NCBI GenBank assembly: GCA_021234535.1
Contig: SFZH01000008.1
Location: 7,510,897 to 7,574,896, forward strand
DNA length: 64,000 nucleotides
Direction of reading: 5' to 3'
From: Stichopus chloronotus
Taxonomy: Eukaryota > Echinodermata > Holothuroidea > Aspidochirotida > Stichopodidae
A program made the translations under genes and the position numbers. The notes under the pieces were generated by a model. The model was not told the origin of the DNA. It worked only from the letters and a program-made list of their open reading frames with translations, and did not search any database. Positions 34,886 through 46,914 of this stretch are shown piece after piece. The number at the start of each line of letters is the position of its first letter. Within the stretch, counting starts at the first letter, position 1.

Positions 34886-37800
34886 CAAATAGGGTGTACA
34901 CAGTTTTTGAAGCTCCAGGACATGTTTTCTCTGGTTCGGGACAAAATGTAAAATACAAAATGCCTGAAATCTGCTATATGCAAATTTTTTACACTAAATT
35001 AGTCCCAGCAAGGATTGGCTATGGTTGGCAACTGTGAAATTAGGGAAGCACACAGTTGAAGTCAAATGCTGCACTTTTATTTAATTTTACTGAAGGTATC
35101 TTAGATGTATTTAGCTGACTGTGCATTTCATTGTGGTCTAGAATACTTTGTAGGGAAACCACAAACTTTTTGAAGCTTTAATACTCTACTGCACATGGTT
35201 TTTAGTTGGTTGTGCAATAAGACCACAAAGAGATCAATACTTAACAGTAACCATGTGACCCCAATTTCCAAGTGCTTCCATCGATGCTGGTTCAAAGGAA
35301 GTGGACAGATGATCATGCAGCTGCCATATTGAAGTAGTTGTGACCATAATTGGAGTTGGTTCCACTGTAGATCTTAATCACACTGTCTACTTCTGTAAAT
35401 GCATGTTTAACACGTACAGTACTGTATGAATACTGTGCGGTACATATGCATGTGACTTTCTTTGTAAAAACACAAGGCAGGATGTGCCAAATGGTTATTT
35501 GCTGGTACCTAACCACTGTACTTGTTGCTCAGCCATACATTGTGTACACTATTAGTAGTACTTCCTTAGTGGCAGATGTATAGAGTACCTGTACCACATG
35601 GTCAATTTCGGTGAAGGGGAAAGAAATACACATCAGTTGATGCGCAATGCAACTGTTGAATTGCAGTACATGCAGATCTTCGTATTTGGTCAGTAGTTAC
35701 AGCTACAGTATATCATTCTTCTAAAAACTGAGTAATTTTTAAAGGCAAGTTTCTAAGTTGTGGAGAGACATCAATTGACATTGACACAATGAAAAGCAAG
35801 GACACAGTAGGGTACGTGGCACATAATGGATAATACTGTCTGTGAATCATACCTTAGTTTACAGTAGAATGTAATTAAAAAGAAAACGATCAGCTTAACT
35901 TAGTTAAGTCTGCAATTAAAAAAAAATGAGATGATTCAGGGTCTGCTTTTGCCTCTCAAACAGAAATTTAATCTGTCCAACATTTATGCTTGATGAGTCA
36001 TGTCTTCCCTATTTTCAAGTACTGTACTCTTTGTGGCCACCTTTAGTAAATCAGTACTGTACATTGTCCATTAAAACCACAAACAAAGCAATAGTCCAAG
36101 CAATTACTGACAAGTTTCCTACTGTACACCCTTTGTTTATAAATCAAACATAAACCTGCATTATCTTGAATTCTTGATGCTGATCTTGACCAAATGAATT
36201 TTCAAATGAAGGGATAATGCTTTTTCTTTTCTTGGTTTCTGAGGCAATCTGACCTCCATTGCAGCTTACAAGCTCGATGCAGATGTCCAGTCTTTTAAGC
36301 CTGTGGCTTATTAGTTCTGTAGCAGTATTCAGTGTATTTACTGTGTCCCTGAACCCAGAAGTCAAAGTCAACTCTAAAAATGTGATGGCATAAGAAGATC
36401 TCTGCATCTGACCTGATTTATTTACTCTGTCAACTGGACTGTCCGTACAATACACAACTTACAGAGAGCTCACTAACTAACAGTCAAAATGTAAGAATAG
36501 TTCACAGTTTTAAGTCAGATCTATGTCAGACCTGATTCTGAGTTAAGTTGATTTTGTTGTGTCAAGCAGAAGAGAGAGGAAACAAATTCAGTGGGAAGTC
36601 CTCAAGCGTGCAGGGACTCAGAACTGTGCGCTCCATTAACTTTCCCTTGGGTGATTTATCGCTTCATAGTCAGTAATTACAGTATGTCAGAGTTCGCCTT
36701 CGTTGCAAGCTGTGTTCAGAATTTACTGTAACTGTACCAGCTCTAAAATAAGTAGCCTGGCTGTCTGTTTGTAAAGTTTCAATAAATTAGATTTTCATAC
36801 CAAAATTTAGTAAGTTTCTGATTTGGTCTGAAAGAAAAGACAACTTTGTGGTAAAAGTATGGTTCATGGATCTTTGATTACAGTACTGTACAACCATCAT
36901 TGAAATACTGTACAGTACCTGTACCGTAAAGTGTACAGTAGCAGTCGAGATACTGGCCTATTCATTGATGAAATAGTCTCCCTCTAGCAGTCTGCAATGT
37001 TCATTACTGTACACACACAACCAGAACCTGGCCTGAATTGCACTGAATGCATAAGATCTACCTGTAAGAAAAGTACTGTACATGCCTTGCAGGCTCACAC
37101 AACTGTAATCACCTATACAGTAGATCACAGCACATTGAAAAATTTGTTATAAATTTGCAGAACTTTTTCACAATATGTATTGTACTGTACCTACAGACTA
37201 CAGCACAGTAGATGTCCTTGTTACAGTGCTTACATCTGTGTGTAACCTCAAAAAAATTCCATCTATAATAATGTGAAATTGAGGAGACAAATCCTACCTT
37301 CTTTGTTGTTGTATCATCCAGCAAACTTAATTAGCAACCATTCACTGTAGACTGAAACGATTTATTCTTGGCCTTCACTACTATTGATTGATGTGCAGGA
37401 CTTTGTCAACAATCCCACTAGTATTGAAGTAGAATTAGTTCATCCCATATTTTTTGAGGGGAAGATTTTAATTTCGGGAAATATAGTACAGCATTGTGTA
37501 TGTAGAGCTTGGATGTTTACAGTATATATGGTCATGAATATTGCATTTCAAGTACAGTAATGGGTTTGCTCTGTATCCAGTGGCTACTGAACTTCACCCA
37601 ACATCTTTTAAAGTTATCTGTCTTTAACTGTATTGTAGATAATGAATGTATTCCAGCTAGGAGAATTCAGGAAAAATAAAATGGATAATGAAAGAAGCCA
37701 GGGAAAAAAAAGACACTGTCTACTTGAGAGTAATAGATTTTTAAAAAGCTTCATTGCTAAAGTCACCAGTTGGTGATTTGACAAAGCTTATCATGCAACC

Positions 37801-38013
37801 CAGTGCCTGTCCCATGAAAGTTACAGTACGGTAAATATCAGTGTCTACAGTAAAGCAAATTTGGTCTCTATGGTCCTTCTGTACAGTGTCTTTCATGCAG
37901 TTAAAATTATTTCAATGATAACTCAGAGAGGTTTAAATTGAGATATTATTTTTAATAATTTTACAATTTAATATTATTTTTTCTTTTGTGAACATTTTTT
38001 CTTTTGTGAACAG
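34886..38013. other. CDCA3 intron 2, right part: TACTGTAC-rich, no gene recognised
   Basis: Dense in TACTGTA and TACAGTA words, for example at 36881-36938. No supported exon was found. Confidence 0.5.
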
Positions 38014-38347
38014 ATGGAAAAGTTTTTCAAGAATCGGAGGAACAGTGTGGTGAACTGAGGAGGAGGACAGTAGAGAGCAGTGACGTAGGCTCTGATTCCA
38101 AAGAATCTATAAACAATAATAAAAACAATGCAGAAGACAATAGATTAAAAGACGATCAGGACTCCACAGAAAAGAGTGATGTAGCTAAAGATGTCAGAGA
38201 TGATGGTGACACAAAGGCTGCAGCCCCTCACACAGATTAACACCCCTCAGTATGAAGTGGAACTAGCAAAGATGAATCTGGATGAGACCACTTCTAAAGA
38301 GGTACAGGAAGATTCACACTGTGCTACTTTGGTACTTACTAATTCAG
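38014..38347 (+). CDS. CDCA3: CDCA3 exon 3, acidic region with a one-base frame break
   Basis: Acceptor TTTTGTGAACAG, donor TTCAG|GTAGGG. Entering in phase 1 gives DGKVFQESEEQCGELRRRT and an acidic, Asn-rich stretch that stops at TAA 38240. The exit to exon 4 fits only the next frame, which reads INTPQYEVELAKMNLDETTS and ends TLVLTNS. Both frames are open only in about 38186-38239, so one extra base there, perhaps in the CCCC at 38226-38229, would explain it. No usable intron of suitable length fits between. Exon membership is supported by phase match at both ends, but sequence similarity to vertebrate CDCA3 here is weak, as expected for disordered protein. Confidence 0.65.
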
Positions 38348-39567
38348 GTAGGGTTCAAAGTGGCAGCCTAGGATCCTGGCTGACTGGCAGAAAGTTGAAC
38401 TAAAATTTTGCATTTTGAAGTTGCTCATTGCTGCCCATGCCCACCACACAATATGCACAGGAGCAACAGTTTTCACTTACATGCCTTCTTTATTGAAACA
38501 CCAAATAGTGCTATGGCACTCTTTTGCTTGCAGCTTCATTTATAAGCACAAAATGCATTGGCACGTACTGTATTATTATTACTGTGTGAAGCAAGAAACC
38601 GCAGTACTGTATGGCACTAGAAAGATTTTTTTGGTTTTGATGTCATTGGAAGATTTGTGTTCCATGTTTTTCTCACAAAAGGGTCTGTTCTCTCTGCTTC
38701 TCAAGCCCGATAGTACGTACACCTGTGTGTATTGTCTCCCTGGTCTTGGTACCGTGAACCCTGTTATGATTTTAAATCAATACTGTACACTCAGTGTCTT
38801 ATTTTCAGATTTCTTGAACTCAAAATTCTGCTTCTCTGCTTTCTTAATGTAGGCCTACACAGCAGACACATAGCCATGGGGAGGAGGGCATGGTGGGCAC
38901 ATCCCCCCTGAAACCTTTCCAGAATTTTAGTTAAAGGTCTTGGCTTTTTTGGCGTACATGATTAAACATGATGAAATTACAAAGTTACAATGGGATAGAT
39001 GAAACTATGAAAGTGTGTTAACACTACAGTTCTGTAACTACTGTAAACATGGGAGCTTTAATTGATCAACTGTCAATAATTCTTTTTCCTATTGAATTTT
39101 GGCAAGGCAGAAAATTTCTGACCCCACAGCACATATGATCACGTGCAGTAGCGTAGTCACGTACCATTCACAAACCCACTTTACTCATCTAGCAGCATGT
39201 ACTGTATATACTGTAAACTTTGAAATTTTGCAAGTATTTCCAATTGTGCAGTTTTCAGTTGCTTGAGTTTTGGAGCATCAGAACTTCATCACTGAAGCTT
39301 GCTGATTTTGCAAAAAGTGCTTTAGTTTTTCTGAGCTGTTACATACTGTAAGTCATGAATGTTGCACTGTGTGCATACAGTGCTTACTTCAGTGCTTGAA
39401 ACTGTGATCAGTTTCAATGGATGAAAGGTCACATGTACTGTAGTATATTCTTCAAAGTGCACAGTACACACATACATACTCACAACTCAGCTTCTGGAAA
39501 CAGGAAATGTACAGTAGATTTGGTTAAATGTTCAGTATTTTGTTATTTTAAGTGACCTACAACACAG

Positions 39568-39922
39568 TTTAAAGGGAAATAGGGCGTTTAGAATACACCA
39601 ACATGACATTCTAAAGAAATAGCTTTAGTCATTATTAAACCATTCAGTTTCATCTATAAACGTCTGCCAATGCTTTTTCTCCTCAAAACGTTATGCATGT
39701 GATGAGTAACAGAAGATGCATCATTTGAATTTTGAAAAGTTTGGGTGAACAAATTAGTGTTGAGCAACAAATAACTGAGTTTCTATCTGTGAGAAACTTA
39801 TTTCTTGAAAAGAAGACTACTGACCTTCCTTATTTTGAATAATCTATCATTCTGCATCCACAAACATGGGTTTTAAAAATATGGATGTTTTCAGTAAAAC
39901 AAATGCCCTATTTCTCTTTAAA
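39568..39922. mobile_element. MITE copy A, 22-bp terminal inverted repeats
   Basis: The left end TTTAAAGGGAAATAGGGCG and the reverse complement of the right end TTTAAAGAGAAATAGGGCA match at 20 of 22 positions. If the TTAA in each end is the target duplication, the element is about 345 bp. Its interior aligns with 46615-46914. No frame for a transposase. It lies in the last CDCA3 intron. Confidence 0.75.
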
Positions 39923-41474
39923 GGATATACTGTGTGACAGGGTAACAGCTAGTTCGCTAGCACTGTTTGCTCTACAGACTGTACTACAAGCCTTTAAATC
40001 CGAGGAGTGCAAGTGTGATTGCATACCATGGCTCGCCTTGAAATCACTGTGAGAAGTGCAATTTTTTGCACACCAAGAAAAAAATGGGAACACAGACAAT
40101 CTATGAAAGTTTTATGAAATAGCACACCTACAGTGCCACACTCCATAATTCCCTAAGAAGTGTGATTTGTAGCACACCTGGAAATCTAAAATTCAAGACC
40201 TGCATATAGTCCACCACAATTTGTCTCATGGTGTCTCATACATGACAGATAGAGCTACAGATACAGTTCTCACACTCTATAGTACTTAAAGTATCATGCC
40301 TCAACTCTCAAGTGCAGTATTGACCCAAACACCAATGGTAACCTTGCCTGTATGTGTAGTTTCAAGCTTTGTTTAGGTCGCACGTGATTGTACAGTAAGT
40401 CATTTGTAAAGTGCTTGCCGAAAAATGTAGGGCTACACAGGAAATATAGTCTGTACTTGTACGTGGCAGATTTTAAATTTCAATTATTTTGCAAGTTTGA
40501 TTTGCTGAAAGCAAGTCTTTCATTTTCATATGCCTCATAAAACCTTTCGTTTGTATATGTACTGTAAGTACTGTCCTGCACAGCTTTGTTTGAACTCCAA
40601 CATGTTTAGCAATTTACTGTTAATTTTGTATTCACTTCTTGTTTTGTGCAAAGTAATTTCTGCACTCGCACAGCAGTGTCCTGCAAACTGCACTAACTTT
40701 AATTGTCCTGCGCTAACAGCTACATGTGTATAGTTCAACACTACACACAACACATTTTACATTCTATTATTTCTAGTAAATTTACTTTCTTTGTCTCTGT
40801 TAGAAGTACGGTACTTGTTCTAGATATCTACTGTACAAATACTGTACAATTCATTGCAAAAGTAACATGCATATCTTGGGGGGACCAGAATTGAATGGGT
40901 GGGTGGGAGTTTGCCTACTTTGCCAATTATATACCTTTGGTCTAAATATTAGAGACCAATTTGACTTCATCTTTTGACTGTACATTTTAAGAACAAGAAG
41001 TTAGATTTGCTGGACTGGCTGTATTTATTGCATGCTTCAAGTGCATCTATTACAGTAGAAGATCGCCCTGTTTAGTCTCCTTTTATGTTCTGTAGACCAC
41101 TGTACTCTGTGTAATTGGGTGTATGCATACTGTAACATGTAGCCTACAGTGCCATTTATGCAGTACCCTCTAAACTTGTGTGGACTTAAAAGGGGGCATA
41201 GATGTGATAAGCGTTATTGCAATTTGCGGAATCCCTTCCTCAGGGCTTCAAATGAAAGATTCACAGCTGTTGGTGCTATGTGAAAAGAAGGAAATATTGC
41301 TGTTCATTGTACCTGTTCAATTCATTGAATTAATTGCAATGGTTAGTTTGATATTTATGAACTCCAGCATATCATTTTACAGTATATTCCAAGTACTAGG
41401 AAACATAGTGCCGTTGGGCTGTTGCGAAATCATGCAAAATACTTCTTCTCTTACAGTACATATCGTATGTAACA

Positions 41475-41512
41475 CTGTTGATGGTTGGTCACTCTGTTGA
41501 TGGTTGGTCACA
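41475..41512. repeat. Two-copy 19-bp tandem repeat
   Basis: The unit CTGTTGATGGTTGGTCAC plus one base occurs twice in a row. Confidence 0.9.
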
Positions 41513-41760
41513 TTAGTGCCATGGAAGTGGTTCCATCTGGATGTTTGTCATGTTTAGGGTCCAATGTCCGAAATGGGCCATTTTATGAGAAATGAAAAAT
41601 TACGTGAAAAAAAAATTCATGAAAAATGTTTCTTCCTCTACAGATTTTATGTGACAAAAGTGAGGGTTCATGATCAGAAATGGACCATACTGTATATTAT
41701 ATTGTCCAAAATAATGCAAAATGCTCCTTTTACTTTATAATTTACATTACTCTACATCTG

Positions 41761-41805
41761 TGCAAGGAACCACAGTGCCCTTTGGGCTCTTGTTTGATTC
41801 CTACC
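41761..41805. repeat. Short repeat, partner at 45352-45395
   Basis: GCAAGGAACCACAGTGCCC then GGGCTCTTGTTTGATTCCTA matches GCAAGGAACCGCAGAGCCC and GGGGTCTTGTTGTATTTCTA at 45352-45395. Type unknown. Confidence 0.5.
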
Positions 41806-44800
41806 CAGTCGTAGGTTATGTGATACTTAAGTCCTGTCTTTTCTTTTTCTTGGAAGACAGAACTTGCTGGTAATACACTGTGCATTCTATGCTACACAAA
41901 TCATGCCTGTCAGTTACAGTGTAAATTTACATGGTACCACTTTATGTGACAGACTTGATTTACAATACAAGTACAGCACTTGTAAGTTTTCGTGACATCA
42001 GACACACCTAGCAGTTTTTTTCTTTCCCCAGAGACACTCATTCTTTTGTACATACAGCATACATGCATTGAAGTTGTATCGAAAATATGACTGACAAAAA
42101 TTGTCATAGTGTGTGCGGTTTTTTTCCCTTCGTAATTGCACAACATCTGCATGACAATTGCTGATTGATACAGGGAAAAGTTTAAAAGTTAAGTCCAGTC
42201 AATACAATGAATCACAAGTCCATGCTTCCTTTCTGCTGAGAATGATGAAGTCATGTGTCTCAGCATGACTTTTTAATTGTTAAAGTTTACAGTCTTACTG
42301 TATGTGCCACCACTACTTTTTTTGTAAGATCTAGAAACTGCAAACACTGTAGCAAAAATTGTAGGTTTAAATGTCATTTTCTGACTGGTTTGAAAGTGGA
42401 TCTACAATCTTGGACAAAATTGTTGGGACACTTTGTTGTATGTTGCAAATATAATACTGAATTTTAGGTGAGAGGATTTACATGAAACCCCATGAAACTT
42501 TCCAGTGTTGCGCTATAGGAGTGAATGTGCACTTTGAACAGTAATCCTATAGCCAACATTGAACTTGTGAGTGGGGTGTCCCAAGGTATTTTGTCCAAGA
42601 TTATAGCCTCTCTATAATATATCTTACTAATATCACATTTTATGTGGTACAGTAACTAATTTTTGTTTAAAAAGAGCTCTCATGCTGAAAATGAAGCAGA
42701 GAAAGCAAGGATTGAAAGAAGTATGTTTGCTTTTCGTTTTGAAGTACTGATTCTTTTCATTCTGTCGCACTGTAGATATCTGAGAGGGTTTCTAGGTGTT
42801 ACAGTTTTTATCTCCCAGTATGTTTCCACATATCTCCAGTCACTCAAATGCCAGGTCATACTGTAAATAATTAAAACCAACTTTTCTGTATTATACATTT
42901 ACTTTACTCCTTTTGTATTCCTATCTAGTCTAATGCCACAACACATCTAGAATCATAATGTCCAACATAAATAGGACTTAAAGAGCACCCTTGATCTTGG
43001 CAAAGAGGGAAGTGGGGCCACTTACTGTAGAACATGTCACCCTACTGTATTATAGATTCTAGTAAAACATTGTAAAAGTGTCACTCTAATGGGAGAACAA
43101 ACTGTTGTGCAGAGACAGGGAATTACTCATAAATAACCACACCAGGTGAGTTTTGTTTGTTATACTGTAATGTAGGCCTATATAAAGTCATTTCACCATG
43201 TAACAAAAATAAACATGTTTGCATTCATTTTGTATGTGCACATAAACCCTTCTAGTTGTTGTTAATTGTGCAGTACTGTACATGTATGTTAACTTTGGGT
43301 TCATTCACTTTGTACGTAATGACAGATCTGTTTAGTCAGTCATACTTTACTTTCTGCACACTAAGCTACTTCCTTTAACACTAGTCTACAGTATTCTGCT
43401 TGCTATAACTATTGTATACTTGATAACTAACAAACACATTTTCCTTCCTGTTCTCTTGTCCCCACCGCCCCCAACACCTACAGTACAGTACACACACAGT
43501 CTACATTTTCACAGAATTGTTGTGAGGAAACACAGTGCCTCACTCGAAAATGACCCTGCCAGTTCGTCTTAACATTTTGGGCAATTGATTCTTTTGAAGA
43601 AGTTTATGAATACAAGCTCTTTGAAGTCATTAAATTCAAGCTGAAATTAATGAGCACTTAAATCTGGGGAATATGATCTTTGTGCAGTATGGATACCAAC
43701 TAGTTCCTAGAAATTTTACCATCTTTGAGTTCATCACATGTGACATACTGTAAAATTGTCAAAGATATAGAACTGATTTCTAAGTCAGATAGTAATTTAC
43801 AGACCACATATAGTAAGAGGAGGATTTTCTGGAAACAAATTTCTGCAAACAAAGCTACAGTAAGTTACCCATATGGATATTGTTTCAGGATTTTCATAGT
43901 GATAAAAGTGCTTTCACAGAGGCAGTACTGTATGGTCAAAATTGCTCAGCTACATTACAGTATGTACAGTTTGTTTCTTTTGTCGTAATATGAAAATGCC
44001 ACATTTCCACAGAAATAAAAAATCAAATTTGAATCCTGAAGATTGATTTGCTTGTATTTTAATCAAATCTCAAAAACATTTTGAAATGTGGTCATGTAGT
44101 TATGTTCAGGAAGCATAATTTACAAATTTTGTCAGTAAAAATCCCATCTCAGAGGCAAATTCATAGTGGTAAATGTCTTGTGACTAGACAAAATTTCAAT
44201 TCAGAATTTGGGAATAATTCATTAGCTCAGATCTTTTAGTCTAAAAGAAAGCTGAATATACGTGCTGAATGCAAATTTATTCAAACATCTGCCTCGAGGC
44301 TGGAACCGTAAGGAGCGTGAAAGTGAATTTGGCAGTATCGTTCTCAGACAGTCCATATGTTATCGGGATTAAATCAACTGTCTGTTTCCAATACCAATTT
44401 CATTACGTTTGATCTGTAATTCATTGACTATTTAGTCAGGCTTGCCCTTTGTTTTGTGAAGTTCAAGTGGCTGCAGGGGGAGTCTGCAACAAGACGGCTC
44501 AATGTGCCATGGGCTCATCTGATCACGTTTGTTTTTCCTGTCATTTGCATCTTGGCATTATGTGAAATGGCACAATATGCAATAATTAAGGCAAAAGCTA
44601 TTGTTTTTCCTTTCGATGGTAGCATATATAGTTAACTTGCAGACTTATGTAACAATCTTCTGAGCATGTTTCCAGTGTTGTCTGTTTGGAGAACTGTGCT
44701 GTGTCAGATGCACAGCTCAGCATAAGCCACCAGGAACAAGGTCACACATGAACTGACTTGTGTATAAATTTGTGGTACTGTGTGCCATGTTCAGTAGTTC

Positions 44801-45351
44801 CAAATGGAGCTCCATAAATTTTGCAGGGGAATATGTAGAGCAGCTCAAATATGACTGGCAGTAAAGTACTGTACACTAAGCAGGTGCAGTAGAGCTGATT
44901 ATTTGCTGTTTGCTAATCCCAGTATTGCTTGTTTTGAAGGAGTACAGCATCAGATTGGAGGCCAAGAATTTTTGGTTCCTTGCATTGGCAAAAGAACCTG
45001 TACAGTTAGAGATTGCTAAACAGCTTGCTATTGTGACATCAGCTCCCTGCTGGAAAACAGAGGGAGAAGACAGGTTCCAATTAATGGTCATTAGCATTCC
45101 TCTTTGGTCTCAGCTTGGTTTCTGTTTAAAAGAAAAAAAAGAAACAAAACTGAAAAAATTGAGTGTTTCAGAGATTGTTTCAAACTTTTTGCTTTAGCCA
45201 GCATTCCTTTCTGCAGTGTGATAAAGGGCATTGCATACTGAATTCTAGTTCCGGTAAGTTCTATGGTGGTGGAGTACACTCAGCTGATCAGCATTCTTAA
45301 GAACCCTTGGTTAAGAATGAGTGAAGGACTACAGTTAAAATAATCTCCACG

Positions 45352-45395
45352 CAAGGAACCGCAGAGCCCATCGGGGTCTTGTTGTATTTCTACTG
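45352..45395. repeat. Short repeat, partner at 41761-41805
   Basis: Second copy of the GCAAGGAACC...CTTGTT block in the last CDCA3 intron, same orientation. Confidence 0.5.
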
Positions 45396-46289
45396 TACAG
45401 TGGCAGCTACAGTAGGGTTGTGAAATGATATTGTGCTGATGTTTAGTAATTCACTGACATAAAAGCATTTCTCTCTTCCGGTTAGAATGTGGAGACTAAA
45501 TTACTGTAAATGTTGTGATTTCGCTCGTATACAAGTAACATTAATCAAACAACCCTGCTTACTGTACAATTATGGTAGGTAAAATCTGAGCAAGAAACTT
45601 CATCAGAATGGTTCACTTCATAGATGCTGTACATAGCAAACAAGTACTGTGTGCCTGTGCCAGCTATGTTTCTACAATTAAATTGCCATATTATGTTGCA
45701 AACTTGCAATGCATACCAATGTACTTGTATCATGTGCATTGTCACTCAGTCATTTCCAACATGACACCTTTGATCAAATTCTTTTCTCATGAGAAAGTAG
45801 TAGGATTGTTCTTTGTCAGTAAAATGGAATCAGAAGGGGAAAAAAATCACTTGAAAGAAATACCACAGGTGGTTTTTGTGCTGAAAAAATGGAGGGAAAA
45901 TGCTTGGGATAATGATTAAAGATGGAAAAAAAAACCACATGTATCACCAGTTCACCACAAAGATCAATACTCAGGAACTTTCTTTGTCATTTGAATTGTA
46001 TTTTCAGGTGACTGGTTACCCAGAGAGAACATTGTACAGCTCAATTCAGACAGTGGTCACATACCGTGGGGCACAGTATACAGGTGTCATATCATTTAGA
46101 GGGGCTCATGGAGTTGATATCAGATACTGTACGTGCATGAGAACTTCAAAGGATACACACACATGACATTGTTAAGAACTACCAGTCAAGTTCCATATCC
46201 AAAAGTCATAAAAACTGTCAAAAATATAAATTTAACATTTGACTGTTACTTACACTGGCATTGTGTATATATGAATTAGCGAATAAGCA

Positions 46290-46500
46290 GTGCACTAAGT
46301 GTGAAAAGTGTCTGGTCAGGGATTTTCAACAACCAAATTGAATCGTTAATTACTCATTCTCAATCTTCTTTTGCTTGTGACACATTGGCATCCTCTTAAT
46401 TTGACCATTTGTGGTCCCTGTATGTGACTTCAGGACATTTTCTGAATGCAATCTAATGAGCCTCTTTAAGTGGGACATATCTCTCAGATTAAAGGCAATT
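46290..46500. repeat. Dispersed repeat family 4, copy B
   Basis: Partner of 25940-26180, same orientation, in the last CDCA3 intron, about 100 bp before MITE copy B. Confidence 0.6.
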
Positions 46501-46614
46501 TCTAGACTGTAATTTTTACCTTAGTCAGATCAGATAAATTATAGAACATACACCAAAAAAAAAAAATGAATTGATCTCTTATGGATATCTTGAGGTTCAA
46601 GTGCTGTACATGAT

Positions 46615-46914
46615 AAGAAAAGGGCATGAATTTACAATGAGACCAACATGGCATACAAAGAAACATTAGCAAGTGCTTTGAATTTTCTCAAAGATTTATT
46701 CATAAGAGAAGTAAGGACTGTGAATCATTTGAAAGTTTGGGTGAAAAAATTCTTGCACAACAAATAACTGAATTTCTATCTGTGAGAAGCTTACTTCCAG
46801 TGAAGAAGACCTCTGTTCTTCTTTATTTTGAATAATCCATCATTCTGTGCTGTCTGCAAGTATCAGTTTTAAAAACATTTTTTTCTGTAAAACAAACAGG
46901 TTTTTTCCCTTTAA
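46615..46914. mobile_element. MITE copy B, diverged relative of 39568-39922
   Basis: Same orientation as copy A. Shared: ACCAACATG, GAAAGTTTGGGTGAA-AAAATT, CAACAAATAACTGA, TTTCTATCTGTGAGAA, TTATTTTGAATAATC and CATCATTCTG. Terminal repeats are decayed: AAAAGGGCATG at the left, TTTTTTCCCTTTAA at the right. Confidence 0.7.

Noticed and set aside
38415..38852. 145-codon plus-strand frame just after CDCA3 exon 3
   Set aside because: Intronic, with Cys/His/Tyr/Leu-rich composition typical of AT-rich DNA; no family resemblance.
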